64,000 nt of DNA from a virus: the IMG/VR virus record IMGVR_UViG_3300033182_000581, positions 105,381-169,380 of that record; one strand, written 5' to 3'. Every line of letters begins with the position of its first letter. Position 1 is the first letter of the stretch. A program made the position numbers and the translations under genes. The notes under the pieces were generated by a model. It had not been told where the DNA came from. It made no database searches and saw only the letters and a list, made by a program, of their open reading frames with translations. Below, piece by piece: positions 21,857-29,965 of this stretch.

Positions 21857-22236
21857 TTATGACAAGTACTGAATATTGGGATGAGAGTGAATTCAACTTC
21901 TTTAATCAATTGGATGATGTAGATAAACTACTATACATCTATGATTTAATGATTGGTGAATTCGTATATGAATACAATGGTGAAGATGTATCCCTTCCCA
22001 TCTTTGAATTTGAATTTGAAGAAGAAGAAAAAATCAGACAAGATGTTTTAGTATCATTTACAGAGGATGGTGATATTAAGTTCGAAGGTGGTGATTTGGA
22101 TGTATTAGAAAACGCTGCAAGATTTATGGTTACAAATGGATTATTACTTACAAATCGTAAAGTTTCATTTATACATGAAACTGTGATTCTTACTTATACT
22201 TTATTAGGTGAAGGGTTACCAATCTCAATGAACTGA
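21853..22236 (+). CDS. Acidic protein (127 aa)
   Basis: Rich in Glu/Asp in the middle (FEFEFEEEEKIRQDVLVSF). Last gene before the Hsp20 control region. Function unknown. Confidence 0.65.
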   Translation: MIMTSTEYWDESEFNFFNQLDDVDKLLYIYDLMIGEFVYEYNGEDVSLPIFEFEFEEEEKIRQDVLVSFTEDGDIKFEGGDLDVLENAARFMVTNGLLLTNRKVSFIHETVILTYTLLGEGLPISMN

Positions 22237-22248
22237 CAGATTGTCAGT
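22232..22248. promoter_or_regulatory. Palindromic operator-like site ACTGACA-GAT-TGTCAGT
   Basis: A perfect inverted repeat with 7-bp arms. The same core occurs three times at 729-868. It overlaps the stop of the gene before it and lies about 90 nt upstream of the Hsp20 ATG. No standard promoter pair was found in this gap (a TTTGG at 22278 has no -7 partner at the usual spacing). An activator-controlled promoter is therefore possible. Confidence 0.5.
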
Positions 22249-22335
22249 ACTATATGACATAATTTCCTATTTTATAATTTGGTACATAAGTTGAAATATA
22301 CTGAGTGTATGTTTTAAAAATTAAAAGGAGATAAT

Positions 22336-22686
22336 ATGTTTATTACAAACCGAACAATTGACAGATTATTTGATGATGTTATGAAAATGAACCACCGTAA
22401 TGTATGGAACTCATTGTATGATAATATGAAAGTAGAAGATGATGAACTTATCATGCAGTTTGATGTACCTGGCTTTTCGAAGAAAGATTTTAAAATCAAA
22501 GTAGAAGATTATGTATTAACTATTGAAGGTGAGACTGATACTCGTACTTTTAATAAACAATACAAATTGAATAAAGATTGGGATACATCTAAAGTATCTG
22601 CTAAGGTTGAGAATGGTGTATTAACAATCACTACACCTAAGTTAGAAGAAAAGAAATCAAAGGTTATTGAAGTAGTTGTTAAGTAG
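22336..22686 (+). CDS. Hsp20-family small heat-shock protein
   Basis: 116 residues. An alpha-crystallin domain covers about residues 30-116: DDELIMQFDVPGFSKKDFKI, VLTIEGETDTR, then VSAKVENGVLTITTPK (the conserved A.xxxGVLxxxxPK end). The N-terminal arm is short. It would hold unfolding proteins as an oligomer in the cytosol. The ATG has a strong AAGGAGATAAT ribosome site, unlike most early genes here. Small heat-shock genes are known in T4-like marine phages. Its leader region carries the 22232 palindrome. Confidence 0.92.
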   Translation: MFITNRTIDRLFDDVMKMNHRNVWNSLYDNMKVEDDELIMQFDVPGFSKKDFKIKVEDYVLTIEGETDTRTFNKQYKLNKDWDTSKVSAKVENGVLTITTPKLEEKKSKVIEVVVK

Positions 22687-22886
22687 TGTTTTGTAAAGAA
22701 GTTATAGATAGGTCGGGTAAACTCTATATAGTACTCAGAAAGATTCGGATTGACCACAATCCCATCGTTCAGGCTTGGAGAGAACATCTTAGAGCTGATA
22801 TTGTTTTAAAGAAAGAACCATTCTATTATTTTTGTGAAGAGATTATAGATGTTGAACCGATAGATGAAAATTTAACACAAACTTAA
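22686..22886 (+). CDS. Small protein with GTG start (66 aa)
   Basis: Starts with GTG overlapping the TAG stop of the Hsp20 gene. (M)FCKEVIDRSGKLYIVLRKIR. Not recognised. Confidence 0.5.
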   Translation: MFCKEVIDRSGKLYIVLRKIRIDHNPIVQAWREHLRADIVLKKEPFYYFCEEIIDVEPIDENLTQT

Positions 22887-22890
22887 CATA

Positions 22891-22917
22891 GGGGAGTTGG
22901 ATAACTCCCCTTTTTTT
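22891..22917 (+). terminator. Intrinsic terminator overlapping a promoter
   Basis: A perfect 8-bp stem GGGGAGTT/AACTCCCC with a GGAT loop and seven T. Third case in which the 5' arm carries the -33 box, here GTTGG. Confidence 0.8.
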
Positions 22918-22927
22918 ATTATCTTAG
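22896..22927 (+). promoter_or_regulatory. Bacteroidetes-type promoter overlapping a terminator
   Basis: GTTGG at 22896 and TATCTTAG at 22920-22927, with the fixed 24-nt offset. The first base of the -33 box departs from TTTGG. Confidence 0.6.
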
Positions 22928-22946
22928 TAGGGTAATTAAGTGATAG

Positions 22947-22956
22947 TATATTTATA
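22947..22956 (+). promoter_or_regulatory. ATATTTAT motif (candidate late-type promoter)
   Basis: TATATTTATA, 5 nt before the ATG at 22962 and downstream of a Bacteroidetes-type promoter; the gene may have both early and late control. Confidence 0.25.
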
Positions 22957-22961
22957 GTATT

Positions 22962-23093
22962 ATGAGTGATAACAAAGACAAACTACAAAAAGTTGAACTT
23001 ACCATGCAGGAGATATGGCAAGCAATGCGTGGTAACGTCTATAAGAATAAGAAGAAATATACTCGTAAAAAGAAACATAAAAACAAAGAATAG
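22962..23093 (+). CDS. Small basic protein (43 aa)
   Basis: MSDNKDKLQKVELTMQEIWQ followed by a very basic tail (KNKKKYTRKKKHKNKE). Possibly binds nucleic acid. Ends 2 nt before the UV endonuclease start. Confidence 0.55.
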   Translation: MSDNKDKLQKVELTMQEIWQAMRGNVYKNKKKYTRKKKHKNKE

Positions 23094-23095
23094 TT

Positions 23096-23998
23096 ATGGG
23101 AAATTTAGGTTATGCCTGTATTAATATGACGTTGGGTAAGCAGGGTATTACTACCAATCGTAGTATGATTAAACGCACGTTTAAAGAAAAAGGTATTCCA
23201 TACGCATCTGAACTTAGTATTCAGAACGTAAGGGATTTGATTGAAATTATTAAGTGGAATGAACAGAATGATATTAAGTTCTTTAGAATGAGTTCTGATG
23301 TATTTCCTTGGGCTTCTGAATATTCTCTATCGGAACTACCACATTACCATCGCATCAAAAATCTTTTGACTGGTGCGGGTCATCTTGTCAACAAATACGA
23401 CCATCGTATCACAGCACATCCAGGCCCATTCAATGTATTGGTATCTCCTAATGAGAATGTAGTTCAGAATACCATTACAGACCTATCTATACACGGCGAA
23501 GTATTTGACCTTATGGGTTTATCTCGTACTCCATACAATAAATTAAACATCCATTGTAATGGTGTTTATGGTGATAAACAATCTGCTATGGATAGATTCT
23601 GTAAGAATTTTGAACGATTACCAGAATCCGTACAGACTCGATTGACTGTTGAGAATGATGATAAGGCATCAATGTATTCTGTAAAAGATTTGATGTACAT
23701 TCACGAACGTATTGGTATTCCGATTGTGTTCGATTACCATCACCATAAATTCAATACTGGCGATTTATCAGAAGAGGAAGCTCTTAAACTCGCAGTTAGT
23801 ACTTGGGGTGATATTAAACCTGTTGTTCACTACTCTGAGAGTAAATCGTTACATGAGAATAACGATAGTATTAAACCACAAGCACATTCAGATTACATAT
23901 CTGAAACTATTAACACTTATGGACTTGATGTAGATGTTATGATAGAGGCAAAGGCCAAAGAATTAACCCTTTTAGAATACAGAGGCGTTAACGCATAG
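23096..23998 (+). CDS. uvdE: UV-damage endonuclease (UvdE/UVDE family)
   Basis: 300 residues, full length. Opens with LGYACINMTLG and has FFRMSSDVFPWAS, RITAHPGPFNVL, HCNGVYGDK, TVENDDK, PIVFDYHHHKFN, VVHYSES and AHSDYI: the metal-ligand His/Glu/Asp series of this TIM-barrel nuclease. It nicks DNA 5' of UV photoproducts and abasic sites to start excision repair, with Mn as the usual cofactor. It fits a phage of sunlit water; T4 uses DenV instead. Second gene of the unit starting at 22962. Confidence 0.93.
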   Translation: MGNLGYACINMTLGKQGITTNRSMIKRTFKEKGIPYASELSIQNVRDLIEIIKWNEQNDIKFFRMSSDVFPWASEYSLSELPHYHRIKNLLTGAGHLVNKYDHRITAHPGPFNVLVSPNENVVQNTITDLSIHGEVFDLMGLSRTPYNKLNIHCNGVYGDKQSAMDRFCKNFERLPESVQTRLTVENDDKASMYSVKDLMYIHERIGIPIVFDYHHHKFNTGDLSEEEALKLAVSTWGDIKPVVHYSESKSLHENNDSIKPQAHSDYISETINTYGLDVDVMIEAKAKELTLLEYRGVNA

Positions 23999-24041
23999 TA
24001 TGGGGTTAAGCTTGTTGAAATATCTTAATTATTTTCTTTTT

Positions 24042-24051
24042 AATATTTATT
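24042..24051 (+). promoter_or_regulatory. ATATTTAT motif (candidate late-type promoter)
   Basis: AATATTTATT, 78 nt before the ATG at 24130, just upstream of the hairpin at 24062. Confidence 0.25.
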
Positions 24052-24061
24052 ATCAGATTTA

Positions 24062-24082
24062 TGGGGTTGTTTTACAACTCCA
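24062..24082 (+). terminator. Hairpin, possible weak terminator
   Basis: TGGGGTTGT pairs with ACAACTCCA (9 bp, one G-T) around TTT, followed by TTCTTCTT. The T-run is interrupted, so termination may be partial. Confidence 0.45.
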
Positions 24083-24129
24083 TTCTTCTTATAAGAAAGA
24101 ATTTGATATAAATACAAATCAGGAATTTA

Positions 24130-25230
24130 ATGAAACTAAAAATCAGTAAATTTGTTGATAACTTTTTTTCAAAAAGTACTTGGTTCATCATTTTGATGAG
24201 TTTAAGTACTCTTGCATTAGCAGGTTCAGCAGCATACTATTCCGTATTCGGATTAAGTTCTTTATTCGCTGGAGCACGATTTGAAGTTATTATTATGGCA
24301 TCCGCATTAGAGTTCTCCAAACTTATATTAGCATCTTACCTACACAACCATTGGAAGAGGGCTGGTTGGATGAAGTGGTATCTCACAATAGCATTAGTAA
24401 CACTTATGTTAATCACATCAGCAGGTATATATGGATTCTTAACATCAGCGTATCAGAAAACTGCAGACCAATTGGGTGTAATGGATAAACAGGTTGAAGT
24501 TGTAGAGTTAAAGAAAAATAGATTCGAAGAATCATTATCGGGTTATAAAATTGAGAGAGAACAATTAAATACATCAATATCAGAATTAACCAAAGGATTA
24601 TCTAATAACGTAATCACATATACAGATGCAGATGGTAATCAGGTTACCACCACATCATCTGCGACCCGTAGAGTATTAAATAATCAATTAGATGATATGA
24701 AAACTCAGCGTGAAAATGTATCCATTAAGATGGAAGCATTAACGGATTCAATAACTAAATTGGATTTACAGATTTTAGATTTAGAATCAAATAATGAGGT
24801 AGCCGCAGAAGTAGGCCCACTAAGATATATGGTAGAGATTACTGGAAAATCTATGGGGGTGATTGTGAATTGGTTTACACTACTAATTGTATTTGTGTTC
24901 GACCCACTTGCAATCTCAATGGTAATCGCATTAAATAAACTTATAAATAAGGAAGGTGATGGAAATAGTAATAGTACTAACACTCAGTTGTTTAGCAACA
25001 TTGATGTTGTGGAAATACCCACCGATGATGAAACGGATGGGAGTTCAATACCAGTTTCTAAAACAAAAGTGGGAGAAAAAAGAAAAGAAACTCCACAAAA
25101 AGAAATTAAAAAACCTAAAAAAGAAAAAGTAGAATTCATACCTACTGATGAGGACGCCGTAAACATATATGGTGAACCTAAAAAGAAAAGATATAACGAT
25201 TCAGTTGCATCCGCAGAAGGTCGTAAATAA
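24130..25230 (+). CDS. Membrane protein with periplasmic or cytoplasmic coiled coil (366 aa)
   Basis: Three to four hydrophobic helices in the first 115 residues (STWFIILMSLSTLALAGSAA, FEVIIMASALEFSKLILASY, WYLTIALVTLMLITSAGIYG). A coiled coil follows over about 120-220 (KQVEVVELKKNRFEESLSGY). Another helix comes near 245-270 (WFTLLIVFVFDPLAISMVIA), then a charged tail of about 90 residues rich in Lys/Glu. No enzyme motif. Similar membrane-plus-coiled-coil proteins occur in T4-like marine phages without an assigned role. It could organise replication or the envelope. Confidence 0.75.
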   Translation: MKLKISKFVDNFFSKSTWFIILMSLSTLALAGSAAYYSVFGLSSLFAGARFEVIIMASALEFSKLILASYLHNHWKRAGWMKWYLTIALVTLMLITSAGIYGFLTSAYQKTADQLGVMDKQVEVVELKKNRFEESLSGYKIEREQLNTSISELTKGLSNNVITYTDADGNQVTTTSSATRRVLNNQLDDMKTQRENVSIKMEALTDSITKLDLQILDLESNNEVAAEVGPLRYMVEITGKSMGVIVNWFTLLIVFVFDPLAISMVIALNKLINKEGDGNSNSTNTQLFSNIDVVEIPTDDETDGSSIPVSKTKVGEKRKETPQKEIKKPKKEKVEFIPTDEDAVNIYGEPKKKRYNDSVASAEGRK

Positions 25231-25231
25231 A

Positions 25232-25263
25232 TTTGGTTAATTCAAATTTTATTTGTATATTTG
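25232..25263 (+). promoter_or_regulatory. Bacteroidetes-type promoter
   Basis: TTTGG at 25232 and TATATTTG at 25256-25263. It starts the ClpP-GroES unit. It is the last promoter of this class seen before 45.7 kb. Confidence 0.75.
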
Positions 25264-25298
25264 TATCAACAAACTTTAAAAAACACTTTTAAAAGCAT

Positions 25299-25937
25299 AT
25301 GGGTGATTTATATAACGAAGGTAGAACCACTACAAGTGGTAACATTGATGTAGAGTATAGTACTCCATCAACTGAGAGAGAGAAATGGTTTCAAGAGTTC
25401 AGAGAATTTGATTATGGATTGGATATCAGAGATAACGTTATCTTAGTTCAAGATGAAATCATTCAGGGATTAACATTCGATGTATTATCGAAAGTTAGAT
25501 TGTTAAGAAAAATAAATCCTGATTTGAAATCAGTTACAATTCTACTTAATTCACCAGGTGGTGATGTTGTAGAAACATTAGGGTTGATTGATTATATTCG
25601 CTCTTTGGATTCAAATGAAGGTATTAAAACAAATATCGTATGTAGAGGTTCAGCTATGAGTGCAGCAGCATTGTTACTCGCATCAGGTACTGGTGTTAGA
25701 GCAGCATCTAAACACTCTAAGATTATGGTACATCAATTATCTACATTCGCCGCAGGTAAACTTTCTGATTTAAAATCAAACGCAAAGTTTGCTGAGCAAT
25801 TAGAAAACGATTGTAACACCATTATGGAAGAGTGTACAAAGAAAGATAAGAAATGGTGGGAAGAGAATCAGCAAAACGATTACTTCTTATCAGCTGAAGA
25901 TGCATTAGGATTAGGAATCATAGATAAAATAATTTAA
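25299..25937 (+). CDS. ClpP-like serine protease
   Basis: 212 residues, with the ClpP/crotonase core: SVTILLNSPGGDVVETLGLI (oxyanion loop), CRGSAMSAAALLLASG with the nucleophile Ser in GSAMSAAA, and KIMVHQLS with the catalytic His. The end reads FLSAEDALGLGIIDKII, the usual ClpP close. Shorter loops and an N-terminal extension differ from host ClpP. It could be an S14-type prohead protease, a tailored Clp subunit or a signal-peptide-peptidase-like enzyme. Next to GroES it suggests a proteostasis or capsid-maturation role. Confidence 0.88.
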   Translation: MGDLYNEGRTTTSGNIDVEYSTPSTEREKWFQEFREFDYGLDIRDNVILVQDEIIQGLTFDVLSKVRLLRKINPDLKSVTILLNSPGGDVVETLGLIDYIRSLDSNEGIKTNIVCRGSAMSAAALLLASGTGVRAASKHSKIMVHQLSTFAAGKLSDLKSNAKFAEQLENDCNTIMEECTKKDKKWWEENQQNDYFLSAEDALGLGIIDKII

Positions 25938-25940
25938 GTT

Positions 25941-26237
25941 ATGGAATATAGTTACAAACCTTTAGGGGATAGAGTTGTTGTTAAGATTGTAAAACGACAC
26001 GATGAGAAAACAGCAGGTGGGTTGTATAAACCATCTGGTTCAGATACTACAATGATGGGTGAAGTTGTTGCAGTTGGAAATGGATTATTCACACAAACTG
26101 GGGATTCAATCCCAATGACAGTTAAAGTAGGAGATACAGTTCTATTAGAAGGAACTGGATTTAAACATAAGAACGGAAAGGATACTTACCACATTTACAG
26201 AGAAAGTGAGTTACTATCCGTATTAAACGAAAAATAA
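25941..26237 (+). CDS. groES: GroES-type co-chaperonin
   Basis: 98 residues. YKPLGDRVVVKIVKRHDEKT and AGGLYKPSG are the GroES start and mobile loop; GEVVAVGNG, VKVGDTVLLEGTG and YHIYRESELLSVL complete the family. It would cap host GroEL, as gp31 does for T4 when the major capsid protein folds. Three nt after the ClpP-like gene. Confidence 0.93.
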   Translation: MEYSYKPLGDRVVVKIVKRHDEKTAGGLYKPSGSDTTMMGEVVAVGNGLFTQTGDSIPMTVKVGDTVLLEGTGFKHKNGKDTYHIYRESELLSVLNEK

Positions 26238-26249
26238 AAACAAAAAGTT

Positions 26250-27017
26250 ATGATACACATTTTAGATGAAAATCAAATTGCAGATAACTACGAAAAGTTT
26301 CGTAAGTTAATTAACCAAACATTTACAGGTGAACGATTGGAAGTACTAAATAAAATGTACGACCAACTTGAAGATAGAATCGTATTAACACCTGCATCAT
26401 CAATTGAACATTTTCATAATGCGTTTGCAGGTGGTTATATCGACCACGTTTTGAGAGTTACCAGAAATGCTATTAAACTTTATGATTTATACGAATCATT
26501 GGGAATGCCATTGGATTTTGATAAGGAAACTTTAATCTTTGTTGCACTTCATCATGATTTAGGTAAAGTGGGTAATCATGAGGAGAGTTGGTATATCCCA
26601 AATGATTCTCAATGGCACATTGAAAATCAAGGTAAGATTTACAAAACAAATCCAAATATGCATTGGATGGATACAACTGATAGAACTTTTTGGTTACTAA
26701 ACCATTATGGTATTAAAGTTACTGAAAAGGAATATATTGGAATCAAATTAACTGATGGGTTGTATGTTGATAGTAACAAAGATTACTTAATCAGTTGGAA
26801 TAAAGACCACCGATTAAAAACTCAGTTACCAACAATAATGCATCAGGCAGATTTAATTGCAGCTAATTTTGAAAGAGATAGAGTTATGAATTCAGATAAG
26901 CAAATTGAATCTAAAAACGTTGGTGGTAGACCAACTAAGAAACAAAAATTAGAAAACGTAACTATGCCAGAGAAGATTGATTTCAAATCTATCTTTGGTG
27001 AAACAGAGGAAGTATAA
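26250..27017 (+). CDS. HD-domain phosphohydrolase
   Basis: 255 residues. The HD signature H...HD...D is seen as AGGYIDHVLRV (about 68-78), VALHHDLGKVGNH (about 96-108) and MHQADLIAANFERD (about 205-218). Such proteins hydrolyse nucleotides or nucleic-acid phosphates with bound metal. The C-terminal tail is lysine-rich (GGRPTKKQKLENV). The substrate cannot be assigned. Same operon as GroES. Confidence 0.82.
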   Translation: MIHILDENQIADNYEKFRKLINQTFTGERLEVLNKMYDQLEDRIVLTPASSIEHFHNAFAGGYIDHVLRVTRNAIKLYDLYESLGMPLDFDKETLIFVALHHDLGKVGNHEESWYIPNDSQWHIENQGKIYKTNPNMHWMDTTDRTFWLLNHYGIKVTEKEYIGIKLTDGLYVDSNKDYLISWNKDHRLKTQLPTIMHQADLIAANFERDRVMNSDKQIESKNVGGRPTKKQKLENVTMPEKIDFKSIFGETEEV

Positions 27018-27018
27018 T

Positions 27019-27312
27019 ATGGAATTATTATTCATAGTTATATTGTCAGTTTCAACCTTACTATTAGGATACACAACATACAATCTCCTTCGTAAAAACG
27101 AAGCATTAGAAGATGAGATAGAGTTTGCAGATAAGTATTTAGAATCTGCGTTCGAATCAATGAAGAGTGCATATGAGAGAATGAAGAAAGTGGATAGGTT
27201 AGGTTCGTTTGAGGCTGATGATGAGAGTGGATACATCTTTGAAGAGATTAAATCCGCATTGGAACAATTAAACGAAACATTTAACTTAGATGCCGAAGAA
27301 GAGAAAGAATAA
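27019..27312 (+). CDS. Membrane-anchored coiled-coil protein (97 aa)
   Basis: The ATG at 27019 gives MELLFIVILSVSTLLLGYTT, a single N-terminal helix, then a helical acidic part (YLESAFESMKSAYERMKKVD). Upstream in-frame codons belong to the HD gene. Overlaps the sigma gene by 23 nt. Confidence 0.7.
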   Translation: MELLFIVILSVSTLLLGYTTYNLLRKNEALEDEIEFADKYLESAFESMKSAYERMKKVDRLGSFEADDESGYIFEEIKSALEQLNETFNLDAEEEKE

Positions 27313-28006
27313 AAGGTATTTCACAAAGATTACTGAGATTGCTATAAACGCCTATAATAATTGTGATGACCAGAAGTTAAAAAATAGAATCTATAATAGA
27401 TTCATTCATTACCCATTTGATAAATTAGCAGAGAACGTAATCCACACATATAAAACTTATTATTTCGATGTACCATACGAAGATGTAAAAGCAAGTGTAG
27501 TTGCATTCTTAAATGAGAAGATTCACAAATTCAATGGTGCAAATGGTAGAGCATTCTCATACTTTACAGTAGTTGCGAGAAACTATTTATTCAACGAGAA
27601 CAATGCCAACTACGCCAGAATGAAAGTAAGGGAAGATTTAAGCAAAGTAGATTCATCTCGTAATATCGTAAATGAGGTTGTTAGTCAACAATTACAAGAA
27701 TCTAAATCAGATTTCTTTGATTACTATACACAATATATAGATTATCACTTAGATGATTTATTTACAAAGGATAGAGATAAAGCAATTGCAGATTCAATAA
27801 ATGAATTATTTAAAAACAGAAACGATTTATATTCATACAATAAGAAAGCACTTTACATACTTATTAGAGAGAGGACTGGAGTTCATACTCAGTACATAAC
27901 AAAAGTGGTTGGTAAAATGAAAACCATTTACGCGGAACTTTATACTGAGTACAACAAAAAAGGACACTTTGAAATAACATATAAGTTAAAGGACAACAAT
28001 GGATAA
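27290..28006 (+). CDS. Late-transcription sigma factor (T4 gp55-like)
   Basis: 238 residues. The central region FDVPYEDVKASVVAFLNEKI, HKFNGANGRAFSYFTVVARN and YLFNENNANYARMKVREDL is the shortened sigma region 2 found in gp55-type factors of T4-like phages, containing the -10 recognition and core-binding helices. Region 4 appears absent, as in gp55. It would direct host RNA polymerase to phage late promoters together with the sliding clamp and a gp33-like co-activator. It stands exactly before the structural genes. Assignment is by recalled family pattern; a search would settle it. Confidence 0.78.
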   Translation: MPKKRKNKRYFTKITEIAINAYNNCDDQKLKNRIYNRFIHYPFDKLAENVIHTYKTYYFDVPYEDVKASVVAFLNEKIHKFNGANGRAFSYFTVVARNYLFNENNANYARMKVREDLSKVDSSRNIVNEVVSQQLQESKSDFFDYYTQYIDYHLDDLFTKDRDKAIADSINELFKNRNDLYSYNKKALYILIRERTGVHTQYITKVVGKMKTIYAELYTEYNKKGHFEITYKLKDNNG

Positions 28007-28364
28007 GGATACTGAATTATTTAAAGGTAAAACATTTTCGGATATTATGTCAGATGTTTATCACAATTCGAAAAAGAAAGATAGACAGCTAAAACTTCTT
28101 ATTGCACAATTAGAACCATTGGTTACAAACATCCAAGATGCTACTGTGGTAGTTCCTTTGATTAAAGAGTATATGGAAGTATCTATAAAGAATGATGAAC
28201 AAATCGTAAAACTTGCGGCAATCGTTCAACGAATGATGAAAGATGCCAACTCAGAAGATGGTGGTGGTTTAGGTTTAAGTGAAGAAGAAAAGAAACAACT
28301 TTTAGAAAATGCAAAAGCAATTGATGAGAAAATAGAATCTCTTCAAAACGATGAGGATGTATAA
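27999..28364 (+). CDS. Helical protein of unknown role (121 aa)
   Basis: All-helical and acidic (LLIAQLEPLVTNIQDATVVV and EEEKKQLLENAKAIDEKIES). It lies between the sigma factor and the baseplate genes, overlapping both. By position it could be a transcription co-factor or a tail chaperone; nothing in the sequence decides this. Confidence 0.65.
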   Translation: MDKDTELFKGKTFSDIMSDVYHNSKKKDRQLKLLIAQLEPLVTNIQDATVVVPLIKEYMEVSIKNDEQIVKLAAIVQRMMKDANSEDGGGLGLSEEEKKQLLENAKAIDEKIESLQNDEDV

Positions 28365-29356
28365 TGAGCTCGTTTCAATCAGGAACAATACAAGCCATAA
28401 CACTAAAGGATGATAATCCGAACGAAGTTTATAGTATTCAAGTATTAACTGCTAAGGGTGGTGGTAATTTTGAAACCGCATTCCCATTGGATACTAATAT
28501 AAAACGAATACCATTATTAGGTGAAAGTGTTATATTAATTTCCGCATTAGGACCTGAAGGACAGGGTGGTAGTAGACGGCAAATACAATATTATCTAAAC
28601 CCAACCTCAGTTCAAGTAAATGTACACAATAATGCATTACCCAAAGGTGCTGTAGCAAAGATAACGGGTGGTACTTCATCTGGTATACCATCTGCTGCAG
28701 CAGGTAACCCCGCCGTAACTAAAGTATCATCTGATACAGATTTAGGTAAGGGGTTTGTAGAAAGAACTGATGTGGGCTCATTACAACCATTCATAGGTGA
28801 TGTTTTATTTGAAGGTAGGTTTGGTCAATCACTAAGATTCGGATACACACCTGAGGGTGCAAACACAACCAAAAAACCTACTTGGAGCGCATCAAAACCT
28901 TCAGACCCAATTACCATACTATCTAATGGTAGAAAAGAACCAGGTGAGTTTAATAAGTTTATAATAGAAACTATCAATGATGATTTATCATCTATATACC
29001 TAACATCATCTCAAAAAATAAAATTAACTACATCCCAAACAAACTTAGGAATGGGTGTTGATGTACAATCACAATTTGATAAACCATCAGTAATCATTAC
29101 ATCTGATAGGGTCTTATTAGATTCTAAAAAGGATTATATAATCCTATCGGGTAAGAAAGATATCATAAACGCAACCCCTAATTGGGCGATGGAGATGGAT
29201 AAGATGTTTACAATCTTAGAAGAGCTAATTCAACAATTAGCAGATTTAACAAAGGGAACAGCAACCTTTAGTACAGGTGTTGGACCAACTGGCCCTGCAA
29301 CCAATGTAGCACAGGTTGAAAAACTTTTAGCAGATTTAAAACTAATGAAACAATAA
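28364..29356 (+). CDS. Baseplate protein, gp5-like OB-fold type
   Basis: 330 residues. The N-terminal 90 residues look like the OB-fold of gp5/gpV spike proteins (VYSIQVLTAKGGGNFETAFP and KRIPLLGESVILIS). The middle has many Gly/Thr/Ser and ends in strand repeats (IKLTTSQTNLGMGVDVQSQF, ILSGKKDIINA). A helical tail follows. No lysozyme domain is visible. It would sit in the central baseplate hub or spike. It heads the tail-gene series. Medium confidence in the exact role. Confidence 0.6.
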   Translation: MSSFQSGTIQAITLKDDNPNEVYSIQVLTAKGGGNFETAFPLDTNIKRIPLLGESVILISALGPEGQGGSRRQIQYYLNPTSVQVNVHNNALPKGAVAKITGGTSSGIPSAAAGNPAVTKVSSDTDLGKGFVERTDVGSLQPFIGDVLFEGRFGQSLRFGYTPEGANTTKKPTWSASKPSDPITILSNGRKEPGEFNKFIIETINDDLSSIYLTSSQKIKLTTSQTNLGMGVDVQSQFDKPSVIITSDRVLLDSKKDYIILSGKKDIINATPNWAMEMDKMFTILEELIQQLADLTKGTATFSTGVGPTGPATNVAQVEKLLADLKLMKQ

Positions 29357-29357
29357 T

Positions 29358-29927
29358 ATGGCAGCGTTGTGGACACCATATACAATCGCAGTTGCAGCAT
29401 GGTTTGATGCACCGATAGAAAAAACTGAAGAAGAAACTGCTAAGTTCTTAGCAAACGCATATAGGATTGCGGTAGCACCTACAATGATATCTTTAGTTCC
29501 TGGTTCTACTATTATATCAAAACCACCTATTAAACCAATGGAAGATGCTATATTAGATACTATCAATCAAATGAAAAATGGTGAAGGTAAACCAACCGTA
29601 CCAATGTTTACTGGTTGGGCAACTGAAATAGTTAACTATTGGGCTGCTGTAACATGGAATCCACTACCACCACCGATTGGATATGTATCACCAACAGTAG
29701 GACACTCCGTTATATCGGGTGGTACACCATCACCATTAGATTCTGCGTTATGGAACGCATTTAATAACGAACCACTACCTACACCTATGGGAATTATTAT
29801 AGCAAATAAATTAGTAACCGCGTTCAGAGGACACTTCTTAACAGTTAGTGGTGTATATAACGGATTAATTCCAGCAGCACCATCACCAGCGCCAGGGCCA
29901 CCATTCCCATGGACAGGGTTAGTATAA
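29358..29927 (+). CDS. Structural-type protein (189 aa), unrecognised
   Basis: Ala/Pro/Ile-rich (FLANAYRIAVAPTMISLVPG, PLPPPIGYVSPTVGHSVISG) with a proline-rich end (PAAPSPAPGPPFPWTGLV). Position between gp5-like and gp25-like genes suggests a baseplate or tail component. No family named. Confidence 0.65.
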   Translation: MAALWTPYTIAVAAWFDAPIEKTEEETAKFLANAYRIAVAPTMISLVPGSTIISKPPIKPMEDAILDTINQMKNGEGKPTVPMFTGWATEIVNYWAAVTWNPLPPPIGYVSPTVGHSVISGGTPSPLDSALWNAFNNEPLPTPMGIIIANKLVTAFRGHFLTVSGVYNGLIPAAPSPAPGPPFPWTGLV

Positions 29928-29940
29928 AAATAAACAATTT

Positions 29941-29950
29941 GATATTTATA
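29941..29950 (+). promoter_or_regulatory. ATATTTAT motif (candidate late-type promoter)
   Basis: GATATTTATA, 15 nt before the ATG at 29966, in a 38-nt gap. Confidence 0.4.
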
Positions 29951-29965
29951 TAAAAGTATATTATT

